Source: Polytrichum commune (taxonomy: Eukaryota > Streptophyta > Polytrichopsida > Polytrichales > Polytrichaceae). From it: a stretch of DNA of 64,000 nt. The stretch covers positions 38,688,001-38,752,000 of the forward strand of contig OX485806.1 of the NCBI GenBank assembly GCA_950295325.1, read 5' to 3'. Below the pieces are notes generated by a model. It saw only the letters and a program-made list of their open reading frames with translations, was not told the DNA's origin and did not search any database. How positions within the stretch are numbered: the stretch's first letter is position 1; each line of letters opens with the position of its first letter. The translations under genes were made by a program, and so were the position numbers. Positions 48,626 through 60,000 of this stretch are shown here, one piece after another.

Positions 48626-48976
48626 TTAAAATACTCGAACCTATCTTCAGCTTTAATTGACCATATCCTATGATATGGAAGTCATAAAATCCTAAGTTCA
48701 ACCGTTATTAAAACTGAAGAAGTTAATTGTATTGGCAAGCAATCATTTGGAAGGCGAACTCAAGGTTTTCTTAACTAACCATGATTTTGCCCAACTCACT
48801 CAAATAGTCTCTAACTAGTAAACTAAATAGTCCTACTAGCGTGGGTGGAAAATTAGCATGAAAACAATCTGCACTAATTTTCTAGTTACAACAAAATTAA
48901 TGTGAGTCCAAGATCTCAGGTCTTCCTCTAAGTTTTTGTGAAAACTTCCAACCGACTCATTAACATTAGTTCTAGA

Positions 48977-48977
48977 A

Positions 48978-49018
<41 letters not shown>
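48977..49018. repeat. AAT trinucleotide microsatellite
   Basis: About 13 uninterrupted AAT units. Confidence 0.95.
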
Positions 49019-49020
<2 letters not shown>

Positions 49021-49879
49021 TTCACCCACATTACTTTTCAAGAATTATTTTAATGTGGCCAACACTATATTTCTACTAGAAATTTAGCCTGAGTTGAATA
49101 TTGATGTGGCCCACATTAATTTTCCTTATGAGAATTAGCGCGAGCTCTACAAGTTACTATAGCTTGCATAGGACTATTTAGTGTAGCTGCCGAATCTGCC
49201 TGTTCATTAGTTAGTCGACCTTTTGTTGGGTTGTTGACGACAAAACATGGGAATTTGTTTATAATCCTTTCTGAGTGTACAAGTACATTAAATATGATAT
49301 TTAGTGTTAGATACACTAAATACGAACGCATATACTAAATATCACCAACCCTATGAAAGTAAGTAACATTAACCGTGAATTCAAATACTAAATTTCAACT
49401 ATAGTAATATGTGGAAGTTACATGCACAAATTTAGTGTTAGATATGAGAAAAAATTAACAATGATAAAAGAAGAATTCCAACATATCTTCTAGTATTCCA
49501 ACCTTATTATATTTAAGCGTTCCAACATGAAAACAAATTCAATTTGGAGGGAAAATATAATTCAATAATAACATTAGATGATTTCAACATTACATTTAAG
49601 CAAATACATTCTTAGCATTCATATGAAACCAATAATATCAAAATGGGATCCATTTAGTATGTGGGAGCCATCCAGCATTCCAAACACTTAACATGTAAAA
49701 TCAAACATTCTAACATTTGAGCTTTAAAATAGAACACAACCATTTTGAAAACAATTCATAGCATGTGAGAGTCACATATAATGAAAAAAAAGTTTGAACA
49801 TTAAAAGTATTGCATTTACATCAATAAAAGAAAAACATAGTTCTCAAGTTGAAGATGGCACAAATTGCCCTTAAAAAAT
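49019..49879. other. AT-rich DNA with ATTTAGTGTT motifs
   Basis: The motif ATTTAGTGTT and its complement recur at about 49280-49450 (for example GATATTTAGTGTTAGATACA). The same motif is clustered next to the tRNA relic at 55.8 kb. No gene was recognised. Confidence 0.45.
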
Positions 49880-51364
49880 TTACCGATATTTTCCTATTAT
49901 GTTTTGAAGATGTGAAAAAAATTGATGCACACTCCAAATATCATGAATAGCCAAAGACATATATGATCTAATCATAGTTTTTCTAGCATATGATAAATTG
50001 TCACAATCTACCTCCCGGTTGACATCTTTAACCGAATCTGTAGCCAATTGCAAAAAAAATCTCTTCCCCGGGTTGATGAGTTTCCCGAACCAGTGATCGT
50101 CCGTCCGTGGTGTGTTTTGCCAAGTGTTTGCTTCAATTAGGTCAATTTTCTTGGCCTCCCATCTTCTAGTCCATACATCCTTCACTTTAGAAATAATAAA
50201 AGTATTGGCCGGTTGACGCAAATGTGTAGAACATGGTGACAAATACTCTAAGATAACTTGTTTTGTTTCCAAGACAACGCTAAGTTACGGAGTCATATTA
50301 TGGTCCGTACAATTATCCACCCAAACCACCTTCGAACGACCATGAACATCAGATTGAAACACTCTAGGTTCAGAAAAATATTTTGTAAAAAGAGTTTGGT
50401 CCATCCAGCCTTTGGACCTGGTCCTATAGCATACCCCTGGAATATTGTCATCTAAACCACGAATATAATAGTTGCCGTTTGAATTTGTAAAAATCAACAT
50501 TGGAACTTCGATCATTGATCGTCGCCCTCCAAAGATTCTAATGACCATTGTTATGGAGTCTCCACCTGACATCACTTCAGCATAGGACACTGTGATATCA
50601 CCCCTAAAATTTAAGGTTCTCCCATTATTCATGTTCACAATAAAATGAGTTTTATCAATATTTTCCATTAGATTTTCATTGAATGTATCATTTGAAAAAC
50701 CCCTACGTAACACACTTAAATGAAATGCGGTGTGCATTTCAATTTCACGTTCTTTTTGTGGACTGCAAGTTAAACGCCTTGATCGTCATAAAAGAACAAT
50801 ATTATGTACAAACATGAATTGTTGAAGCCAACCGTTGGTCAGCTTTTCAATGAGCAAAACATTATCTTTTGGATCGCGAGAAAGGGTTGTATAAGGTGAA
50901 ATGAAATCCAATAAAGATGTCATAGCTTACTCGATGAGAAGGCGTGCTGAAAACTTGACTTCAAATTTCTTAAAACGCTCAAATGCATCAAGTAATATAG
51001 GGTATAACCATTGTACCCATTCTGAGCGTCTATGTCCACGACCTGAGGCTGCCTTTGTGCGGAGTTGTTTTAGTCCTCTTGATCAGTCCCTGCTACAAGA
51101 AATTGGTGAATATTTGATTTTTTGTTCACCTTCGTTACAAAATTGGTTTCGTTGTGCCCACCAACTAGAAGCATGTTCGAGATTCGCACTTCTTTGTCCT
51201 TGAAAATGCATAGGAAATGTGATAATCATACGCATGTAGAGACCACGTTGACCATGTACTAATTTGTCTTGTACCATCCATATGATTATAAGTTTGATTG
51301 TGACAATAGTGGAAACTTGTTGGAGATGGCGGGGAGGGTTAGTAACAACATTGATGGTTGTCAT
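49880..51364 (-). pseudogene. DDE (pogo-like, DDE_1-type) transposase pseudogene
   Basis: A single minus-strand frame of 495 codons runs from ATG 51364 to a terminal stop at 49880. It is interrupted only by in-frame stops at 51083-51085 (TGA), 50927-50929 (TAA), 50786-50788 (TGA) and 50285-50287 (TAA), with no frameshift. N-terminal features include ASSWWAQRNQF, then GRGHRRSEWVQWLYPILLDA (a DNA-binding-type region). The catalytic part has MENIDKTHFIVNM (first Asp, codon 237), RIFGGRRSMIEVPMLIFTN, VVWVDNCTDHN (second Asp, codon 350) and STHLRQPANTF. In the last, the third acidic residue expected in DDE_1 enzymes is Asn (codon 387, AAT, one G-to-A step from GAT). It cannot encode an active enzyme. 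Confidence 0.8.
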
Positions 51365-51748
51365 GGTTGCAAAATGATAAGAATAAGATACCGATTAGAT
51401 ATGCGAAGAAATGAAACTCAACAATGAAGAGCGAAATTCATTTTCAAAGACCCAAAACACACGCAAAATAAACAATAATTCATGTCGACAATGAAAGACA
51501 AATGAATCCTATGTTTCATCCCATTGACAAGGATGAGAAAAGATTGAGCATTGCAATTGGTATTGAAGTTTTGAAAGCCTAAGTTATGAGAGATTGCAAT
51601 CTTGAAACTGTGACGATGAAATTCTAAAAAATCAAGCCTCAGACCAAGGAGCAACAAACTAAGTGCAATACAGACGAGGAGACTAATTCCATCCAAATCA
51701 ACAACACTTGATCACGTTAGTGACGAATGAGTTTCACTTCTCTAGTTC

Positions 51749-51976
51749 TAATGTCCGAAGAGGTATTTGGACATAATTGGTCGAGTTCCTAGTATTTGCG
51801 AGTCCAACCGGCTACATGTTGACATCTTTTTGGTTTTTCTATATTAGGTTGAGGTTATTCTCTTATTTCCTCTAGAAAGATTGGTAATTTTCTTGAAGGC
51901 TTTAACTTAAACCAATTATTTCTCAAATTCAACCGGTTCATCTATAGCTAGCAGTTGGTTCTCCCCTGTTCCATCA
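51749..51976 (-). mobile_element. hAT miniature element, copy 4 (diverged)
   Basis: Collinear with the copy at 22641, starting TAATGTCCGAAGAGGTATTT and ending near GGTTCTCCCCTGTTCCATC. Many C-to-T type changes; target duplication not visible. Confidence 0.75.
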
Positions 51977-52000
51977 GTTTGGAAAGGGCACACATTAAAT

Positions 52001-52227
52001 CAATGATCGGGGAGGAACCGGCAGTTAGTTACAGATAAACCAGTTGAGTTTGAGAAATAACCAGTTGAAGTTCAAGACTGCATGAAAATTACCCATCATT
52101 TTAGAGGAATTCATAGAATATACCCCATTTCATTAAAGAAAAACCGGAGGATGTTAACATGCAACCGGTTGGACTTGCAAACACTAGGATCTCAACCGAT
52201 TATGCCCAAAAATCTCCCCGATCACTG
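52001..52227 (+). mobile_element. hAT miniature element, 227 bp, copy 5
   Basis: It starts CAATGATCGGGGAGGAACCG and ends CTCCCCGATCACTG. It lies 24 bp from copy 4 in the opposite orientation. Flanking octamers CATTAAAT and CACCAAAC differ only at three C/T positions, compatible with a decayed 8-bp duplication. Confidence 0.85.
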
Positions 52228-52558
52228 CACCAAACATCCCGTGAGAACAATACCATGTACTAAGTTTAGAAGCAATATAGTGTGGTACTATAATACACTA
52301 GATGCAAATCTCCAAACTCATGGGAACTAAAAACCCTTCATTCCCGCAACTTAAAACATGACTTTCTGGACGCCACACTTACTAACTGAAAAAAAAAAAA
52401 TGGAGCTGGAAGGACGGAATACGACCCATATACTGATTAGTTACATTAAAATTGTAGCCATTTGAGGCAACATAATGTGGCAAAACACATTTTCCAATAT
52501 GAAACAATGTTCTCTGTACAATGCACCAAGTTCTATCCCACTAAACAAAGTCAGATAC

Positions 52559-52602
52559 CTTCGAGCATCATAGCCATAGCTTGGGGTGCGACAACAACAT
52601 GG
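52559..52602 (-). other. Duplicated exon-end/donor module of the RSZ gene
   Basis: On the minus strand this segment sits between an acceptor (CTGCCAG) and a donor (GAAG|GTATCTG). It repeats the end of the zinc-knuckle exon: RTPSYGYDARR here, RHSPSYGARR there. Homology continues into the intron (AGTGGGATAG followed by ACTTG/TCTTG). Splicing from the upstream donor would change frame, so it is a duplicated relic, an alternative exon or an intronic copy. Confidence 0.5.
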
Positions 52603-52759
52603 CTGGCAGAATAAGATATCAAGATACTTTTGTTTGTTGAGATCCACACTGCATTCAAGACAAAGGTAGAAACAGAAGGCACCATTTTCTGATATGATGA
52701 AAATCATTTGTGATTTGTGTCAAGACCTATCCCACTCTATATGTAACATAGAGACATAC

Positions 52760-52985
52760 CTCCGAGCACCGTAGCTTGGACTGTGGCGATAACGAGGGCT
52801 TCCACGAGGGCTCCTACCACGGCCGCCCATTCCCAAGCCACCAGCTCCGACACGAAGACGGCACTCTCGGGTGAAGTGGCCAGGTTCCCCACATTCATAA
52901 CATTTCATATCATCTCCCCCTCGTCCGTGTGGACCCCCACCTCCACCAGAGCTTCGTGAGAGTTCTACTCGCCAACCATTCTTAC
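52760..52985 (-). CDS. RSZ21/RSZ22-like splicing factor, end of RRM and zinc-knuckle exon
   Basis: The exon starts after TTATCTTGCAG and ends at AG|GTATGTC. It encodes GKNGWRVELSRSS, the conserved last strand of the RRM; a glycine-rich linker; a CCHC zinc knuckle CYECGEPGHFTREC; and the beginning of an arginine/serine region (GRSPRGSPRYRHSPSYGARR). This is the diagnostic order of plant RSZ-type SR proteins, which bind pre-mRNA and U1-70K in nuclear speckles. Phase 1 at its start joins exactly to the exon at 54330-54418 (AATG|GTAAG). No downstream serine/arginine-rich exon was found before 51.7 kb, where known plant members have about 80-100 further residues. The gene may therefore be truncated. 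Confidence 0.85.
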
Positions 52986-53235
52986 CTGCAAGATAAGTTT
53001 TTAGTCTAGCAGTATATTGAAAGACCATACATAATGAGCGCACTCCATGTATCCCAAACAAAGCCAAGTAGATTGTACCAATCCAAAAGGCACACAGTAA
53101 GGTCCTAAAGTAAAAACAAAAAACAAAAAAAATTGTTGGAAAGACAGTTTAGTTTTTGAATTCAGGTCGAGACTTCACTCAACAGTAAAGTCATAAATAC
53201 CTTCACGTATACAAGGCTTACAATAACTCAGACCT

Positions 53236-54197
53236 TGTCGCAACCCTTGCTAGCCTCCTTAACAATCTTGCCAATTTTCATTTCTAACAAAGGTTACGAG
53301 CGCTAACCCTTCGTATTTTGCCATGCAAATGGTTAGTTCTTCCTACCCCGGACCTTATAGTTCATAGGAGGGGAACCAACCCCCCTACTTTGCTTTTGGG
53401 ACTCACCCCTTAATCGGCAACCAATCCTTAGATGTGGACTTCCATCTATGGAAGTCCAATCTTATGTTGATCATCGCATTGCCGGAGCAACACTACAACA
53501 ACCCGAAGCATACTAGGCAACTATAGCCTCACATTGGGCCAAAGCCCATGAAGGCCGTGTCGTTCAGCCTCAGGTGGGTGAGGCCACACCACCTCACCCA
53601 TATAAGCCTCTAGGACTCTACGCGGGGCCCCTACCCCACCGTCAAGAAACCTTTTGTCTTTCTACCAAGAGTTGGGGCCAAGTAGACATTTTCCCTTAGC
53701 CGCTGGGCCTAGAAACCCCCAGCAGCTTCAGACCATCATAACTTCCTTGTATGATGTCTGATGTTAACAATCAACCATTCCATCTTCATCTACGCTTCAC
53801 GTAGATGCCGATGGACCCTTCACTTGCCCCATTTGGGCAAGTATTGAGGAAGTTATGCTTGTTTAAACCTTGGCAGTCCCGGGAGCCACTCCCAGGCCAC
53901 TGCTGTACCAGGGGACAACGCCCCACTCAAATTGCCATAACTCCTAGCTTACACCTCCGATCGAGGTGATCCTGAGCATTCTAGAATCACCACACCATCA
54001 GCTACGCATAGCTCATGGCCTTGCCCTCGTGCCTTCTAGTCTCCGTGGGTGGGAGGCATTCTCAACGCCCGGGGCTCTCGCCCACACTAGGATCACTTGG
54101 GCTCTCTCACCAACGGTGCACAAGTCACGGGTGTCACTCCGGGGTCCCCCTTGTGCCCATGGTGTTTCGGGCACTCCTCATGGAGAGGTGCACGACA
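53236..54197 (+). mobile_element. Solo LTR, 962 bp, inside the RSZ intron
   Basis: It runs from TGTCGCAACCCTTGCTAGCC to …GAGGTGCACGACA. The flanking pentamers are GACCT (53231-53235) and GACCC (54198-54202), a 4/5 target duplication. It is closely related to 40029-41000 and, inverted, 44198-45133. It lies antisense to the host transcript and makes up about 70% of the 1344-bp intron. Confidence 0.8.
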
Positions 54198-54329
54198 GAC
54201 CCCAACATCCAAAGTACTGATTAACCATGATTGATAAACATGCTACATGCATAAAATAATGCACACTTCCTATCATAAGAACATTGCATACATACAACAA
54301 GTCAAGAAATTAAAAGGCAGCACATATAC

Positions 54330-54418
54330 CATTCAATGCATGAATTGCATCGTCAGCATCTCTTCGGTCTTCAAATTCGATGAAAGCAAATCCAGGGTGC
54401 TTACGGCCCACCCATACA
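54330..54418 (-). CDS. RSZ21/RSZ22-like splicing factor, RRM middle exon
   Basis: The exon is 89 bp, bounded by GTGCAG and ATG|GTATATG. It encodes VWVGRKHPGFAFIEFEDRRD followed by ADDAIHALNG, carrying the RNP1 motif GFAFIEF and the helix of the RNA-recognition domain. The first exon, which in the family carries the start Met and the RNP2 motif YVGNL, was looked for up to 56.2 kb and not seen. Known members have a V-A-R-K-P-P-G-Y-A-F version here, so Gly, His and Phe are substitutions. The intron that separates this exon from the next is enlarged by the LTR at 53236-54197. Either the first exon lies beyond a large intron or this is a gene fragment. Confidence 0.85.
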
Positions 54419-54424
54419 CTGCAC

Positions 54425-55779
54425 ATCCATAAATAGTAGCGGCTGACCATTAGTATCTTTGTTTTCAAGGCAACCTCCTCAAGGCTCAAGCTGCCTGCAC
54501 CAAGGAGTTGATCTGCAGTGTCGAGTGATAGGTTCGGAATATTCCGCAATACAGTTGGATGTTGTAGATGGCACGTTTGACACAATTCGCTGAAACAACC
54601 CTAATTTACACAAAGAGTCACTATCTTCTCATTCTAACTCAATTGGTGATGATGATTCCAGTTGTAAGTTAAGACTTTCGAAGGAGTAAAATAAAAAATG
54701 GACTACTTGAGAGTATTTGAGTAGCATGGTCCAGTGTATTGCAAGGAGCTTCAACATTATTCACTCTCAATCAAGATAAAGGCACAAGCTTCAAGTAGGG
54801 GTTGGCTGTCAGCTGGTAGTGCATGTTCAATCCTCACAAGGTTTTTCATCAGCCACATCGAGAAAAAGGGACCGATACATGCACAAAACTCCCCAAAACA
54901 CGGTAATAACAAGAATGCGGCTTCAAGCACTAATTACAAACACTTTTCAGCGGTTGACAATAACGAATCCCATTGAAAAGGTCGTCAGTTGGTAGTGCAT
55001 GTTTCGGTCCTCACTGATTTCTCAGAACAGGTCTATGTGTTTAATCATCCTCCGACCTTTTCCAAATAATAACATTTACTGTGATGGCTTTCTAAGCAAC
55101 CTATCTACAAGCCTAAGATTACCACCAGATGCGCAAACTACCCACTGATCTCTCTCTCTCTCACACACACACACAGACCCTTGAGAGAAAGAGAGACCAT
55201 GAGGGTCGCCATAGATTAAGTACTACAGAAGAGCGGGGGAAGGGAAATACAAACCCTAAGGAGCAATTCAAACCCGAATCAGCCAAATTGGAATTCGAGA
55301 GAAGGGCTAAAATAATTCAATGTGATCACAGTTCAAGTTGCGCTCTCGTCAAATTGCGAGCAAGAACGCGAGGCGTAGAAATTATCATGATGGAATTGAA
55401 TTAAACAGCAATTTCTGCTTTTAAATTGAAGAGGCCGTGACAGATACCGTTCATGGTGATATTGCACAAACACATATGTATAGAGTCTTACAAATCACTA
55501 TCCTGTTTTGAAATGTTTGGGTCCCCGGAGGGAAGGGTTGCGCCAGCGAAGGAAGTAGTGCAAAACCATAGCGACTCTCGCGGGCTCGGACAGCAACTTC
55601 GGAGGTGAGGACAGCTTCCACTTTTCTCACAGAATTCACACCTCCTTGATCTCACAGCTGCGGAGCTTCATCTTGATATTTTCTTATGACTCCCCGTGGA
55701 GTAGGTAGAAACCTAGAAGCGATTGAAGAGGATTGTTTCGGAGGAGAGGAGATGGCAGTAGGGAAGGTGGCGGCGCATT
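54425..55779. other. Region upstream of the RSZ exons
   Basis: No RRM first exon was found on the minus strand. Minus-strand frames at 54425-54585 and 55451-55858 look partly protein-like but have no domain. A CT/CA microsatellite lies at about 55141-55175. A GC-richer part at about 55540-55770 could hold an old promoter or untranslated exon. Confidence 0.35.
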
Positions 55780-55882
55780 CATGTCTAACACTAAATATCA
55801 AAAAAATGAAATTTAGTGTTGAACATGAAAGGGTGGTAACAACACTAAATACAATCAAACACTAAATATCATATTTAGTGTA
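55780..55882. repeat. Cluster of inverted AACACTAAAT motifs
   Basis: The motif AACACTAAAT and its complement ATTTAGTGTT occur about five times in 100 bp, ending with the near-palindrome ACTAAATATCATATTTAGTG right before the tRNA relic. The same motif recurs at 49.28-49.45 kb. Confidence 0.6.
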
Positions 55883-55964
55883 GTTGATATGGCCGAGTTG
55901 GTCTAAAGCACCAAATGAAGGTTCTGGTCCGAAAGGGCATGGGTCTCAAGTCCTACTGTCAACA
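55883..55964 (+). tRNA. tRNA-Leu(AAG) relic, probably a pseudogene
   Basis: The 82-base sequence has the layout of a class II leucine tRNA. The acceptor stem GTTGATA pairs fully with TGTCAAC (one G-U). The D-arm is GGCCGAGTTGGTCTAAAGC. The anticodon loop is TGAAGGT with anticodon AAG, and the variable arm is GGTCCGAAAGGGC. Defects are a mismatch in the anticodon stem (CCAAA/TCTGG), G instead of T at position 33, and one extra base in the T-loop (GGGTCTCAAGTCC). Most differences from a normal plant tRNA-Leu are G-to-A or C-to-T. It is probably not functional. Confidence 0.75.
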
Positions 55965-56340
55965 GATCTCCCATTCGTGTTCAGTTTAAATATCCATCCT
56001 AGTTGTCACATTTCCCTCCCATATGTCACAGGTTTTGACATTAACATAATCCACCAAAAGAATTCAAAGCACATGCTCGCACACATCAAGTTGTCATTAT
56101 TGCAATGTTGATTTTGTATTATTTCATAATGTCACATGCTACACTAATTTTTCATTATTATGCATCCATGTTAGCACTACAACCCTTTGTAATATCATGT
56201 GCACTTTGGTTGCTACATGCATGATATAACACTACTAGAATACAGGGTCCGCGCCACTGCAACATTTTGTCCATGTCCCACTAACGATGTGCAGCAGTGG
56301 ATGAAGACACTAACCTCATGGTGGAGCATACATGTTTGTC

Positions 56341-56400
56341 CTGAATATATGTATATATTCACATGTGTATATGCATGTGTATGTGTGTGTGTATGTGAAG
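56341..56400. repeat. TATG/TG simple repeat
   Basis: Imperfect alternating purine-pyrimidine tract within the subterminal part of the CACTA element. Confidence 0.8.
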
Positions 56401-57013
56401 TTACGACCACATGGACAGTCGCTATTAGGGTGCATGCATATGGATTGCGGCATGAAATGTCATGTATTGTGTGATAATTGGAGCGGCCATTTTTGGTGAC
56501 AACATCAAATTCAATGCAATTCTGTGTTTTCCGCATGCAGCATGAACATCGTGTTATGTGTTCTGCTCGTACATGTGTTCAGCATTGCACAAGTGACTGC
56601 GAGTGCCATATATATGTAATGTTCAGAACATTTTGCACGTACTGCACTGAAAGATTTTTTGTTCTGCATACAAAACCGCATGTCTTTGCAGTATAAATAT
56701 ATATTACTTGAGGCAAACCCACCTCTTGACGTGCATATATACAATTGTGACAGAGGTTCACTGTTTCTAAGACCTCCAAAAGCACTTAGATTTATATAAG
56801 CTGGAGGTGGGGTGTCCATGCGTGCATGTCACTGAACACTATACCTAGACGCGGCCACTAACCCAAGAAGTACTAGCTCCTTCGTTCTCTGCCACAACAC
56901 CAAAATTCCCTACTTCACATGAATATGACCACAACACATCGTCCCTCAACTGATGTCCACTACATATATATATGCTACAGCTGCCACATACTTTGTCAAC
57001 ATAGAGCCCCACA

Positions 57014-60000
57014 CTAATTCATCATGCGCTCCTCGAGTGCACGTGCTCGTGCACGTTCACCTCTGCTGAAGCGGATTTGTGCTCGTTCCACATCGGCTGC
57101 ATCTACGATGTCCCCACCTACTTCACCTCCACCTTCCACATCGCCAACATTGTCGTTAATGCACTCTGCTTCCAATGCGTTGTAAACACCAACCCCATTC
57201 AGTATTGCCTCATCCCCTGCCTCTACCACACGGCGTGACCGAGCCTCTTTCTGAACGACAACTTTCCATGTCCGGTCATGGCTGTCTGGTATAAAAAATA
57301 CCTGCACATACAATACACAAAGTTGGAACCTTGTCAGTATATTGAAAACTACGAAGATGGCCACCTTTGTGCTCCAGTTCACCAAATGAAAATATGACCA
57401 ACTTAAGGGTGTACACGCAGCATGCGCAACCCATAGATACCCACTGTGCCACATGCACATTTACCTCACATCCCAACACAATGCATCACCTGGGACACCT
57501 GCGAGGGGAAAACATATGGTCCCTCCATGGCAGGGAGCCTCCTGTCGTGCTTCACCAAAAAAAAGCCATATTGGTCACGTATTCTGCTGGGAGTATCACT
57601 GTTATTGTGCATGGGTATCCATGAAGCTCTCATGAGAGTGACCTTCAACGCCCCAAATGACACCATCAAAATATCTTTCAATATCCCCATATACTGTAGG
57701 GTGGCCTCCGCCAACCTTGAGTCCCCGTCAACCCCCTCGACCGTCTCCGTGAAAATGGTGCATATCGCAGAGTCGTATGTTGAGTGACGTTTAGAATGTT
57801 GCTCGTTGTCGGTCCGGTAATGGTTGCCATAGGCCCACATACGGGAGCATCTTAATGCGAGGCGTGATGGGGGTTGTGCAATCCGCACCAAATCTTCGTC
57901 GATGTCCACTGCTGCGTCTATAGCAGTCCTCACGTACCCCTGAATCCATGCCGAAAATTGAGGCACCTCCGTTGCCAGTTCTGGGGGGTAGTCAAAAGCA
58001 AGGATGCGTCCTCTTCTCCCACCACGAATTTGTTCTGCATAGCAACGTCTTCTGTGCTCTATATCTTCCCGCATGGCTCTATGCTCCCTGCCATCAGCGA
58101 CACCAAATGACGGCCGCCATGTATTCATTGTCCATGCACCAATCCTCAACCAAATATACAACAGAACTACCCACGTTTCCTACCAACACCTGCACAAACA
58201 TATGTAACAAAACAACAAGCTATTGGCATTATGGAGCATGTATCCCTTTACGGGTTACCTCAGAAGGTCTTCAGTCGCCTGTGAATTGTGCAGGACATAC
58301 TCGTGTATTGCAATCCGCTCTTCATTGGTCAACGTCTTCGTCCTTGCTGCGCCTTGAAGAACCTCCCCTGCCACCATCTCTTCCTCGTTTGGATCCCACA
58401 TTCGCCTCCGAGTGTGAGGGTATAGGTCCAGATACTCAGTGATAAACCCAAGAGAAGCATCCCATGTGTACCCCATTGCCATGGAGCCCTCCGGCTTTGA
58501 ACGATTCCTGACGTAGCCTTTGAGCACTGTCAGAAAACGCTCAATAGGGTAGCACCACCGGGTTGCCACAGGCCCTAAGACCTCTACCTCGTCAACTAGG
58601 TGCACAAGCAAATGCACGGAAATGTCAAAAAAGGATGGAGGGAACCACCTCTCCAGCATGCACATGGTTTCAGCCACATACAACCTCAAGCTCTCCACCT
58701 CATTCTGGTCTATCACCTTTGCGCAAATTCTCGAAAAACAACGTCCTAGTCGTATTATGGCAGTCCGCGGCCCCACTGCCATGAGGTTGCGCACAATTAC
58801 TGGTAGGATCTGCTCCAAAATCACATGAAAATCGTGGGATTTCAGACCCGCTAAGCGTTTTGGGCCTATGTGCTTTGCAAAGCACGTTGCATACGCTGTT
58901 GGCGCTACCACATTCCCGAGAGTTTGCATGAATATCCTCCTCTCGTTTGGATTGAAGGTGTATGGGGCAGGTGGCTTCACATAGTTAGGACCGACACTGC
59001 TGCGCCGCAACCACAGATGTTGTCGGATTCCCTCTTCCTCGAGGTCTTTACGCACCTCTGCCGTGTCCTTCATTCCAAGCAGCAAGTTCAACAAGCTGGA
59101 GCAGACGTTGCGCTCTACATGCATTACATCTATACTGCCCCTGACTGGTAAATCCTGTGTGGAGGGTCAATAAAAAAACATGGATGTCAATATGCAGTAC
59201 TGATACATATTAACTGAATTTTTTTACAAAACCATGTGTACCTTCCAATAGGGCAGACGAAACAAGATTGGCAATCGTTTCACCCCTGTCCGAAGAGTTG
59301 GGTCGTCTCTTGCTGGAGCCCCTCCACCTCGGAGCCACCTGTTGCGCTCCTCTGCCCATCTCAATGTGTCCGCGGCTGTCACATTTCTTGGTGCTTCCCG
59401 TTCTTCCACACTCCCATCGAATGCGTGTGTGTTTTGTCTGTACGGGTGTCGGGAAGGAAGCCATCGTCTGTATTGTGCATTGTACACATTTTTCCCCAGA
59501 GTGAAAGAGTACCGCGACAGGCAATTTGGACCACATCTCGGGCAAGCGTGTTTCCCCTTCACCATGCAACCATTAATCATGGAATATGCCTCCAAATCAT
59601 GGATTGTCATGATGAGCATGGCTTTCATGTTGAAAACCCTTGATCCGCCATGTGCAGCTGCGTCCACAGTCTGAGTTCCATATTGCCAGAGCTCCATGAG
59701 CTCGTCGACTAGAGGCTCCAGAAAAGTGTCTATATTCTCTGCAGTAACGCATTCCGGCCCGGGTATTATCAGAGCCAGAATCACAAAGTGTTTTTTCGTT
59801 GCAAGCCAGGGTGGCAGGTTGAAGTTAATCAAGGAAATGGGCCACGTGGACCAATTGGATATTTTCTCTGCAAATGGGTTCACCCCATCAGCTGCAAGCC
59901 CCAACCGGATGTTCCTAGGATCAGCCGCAAAATCAGGCCAATTTGAGTCCACGAATCTCCATTGTGGGCTGTCAGGTACCATCCTCATTTTCCCGTCTGT

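Noticed and set aside
49280-49330. ATTTAGTG motifs as interstitial telomere repeat
   Set aside because: The plant telomere unit is TTTAGGG; these motifs differ, are not tandem and occur in both orientations.
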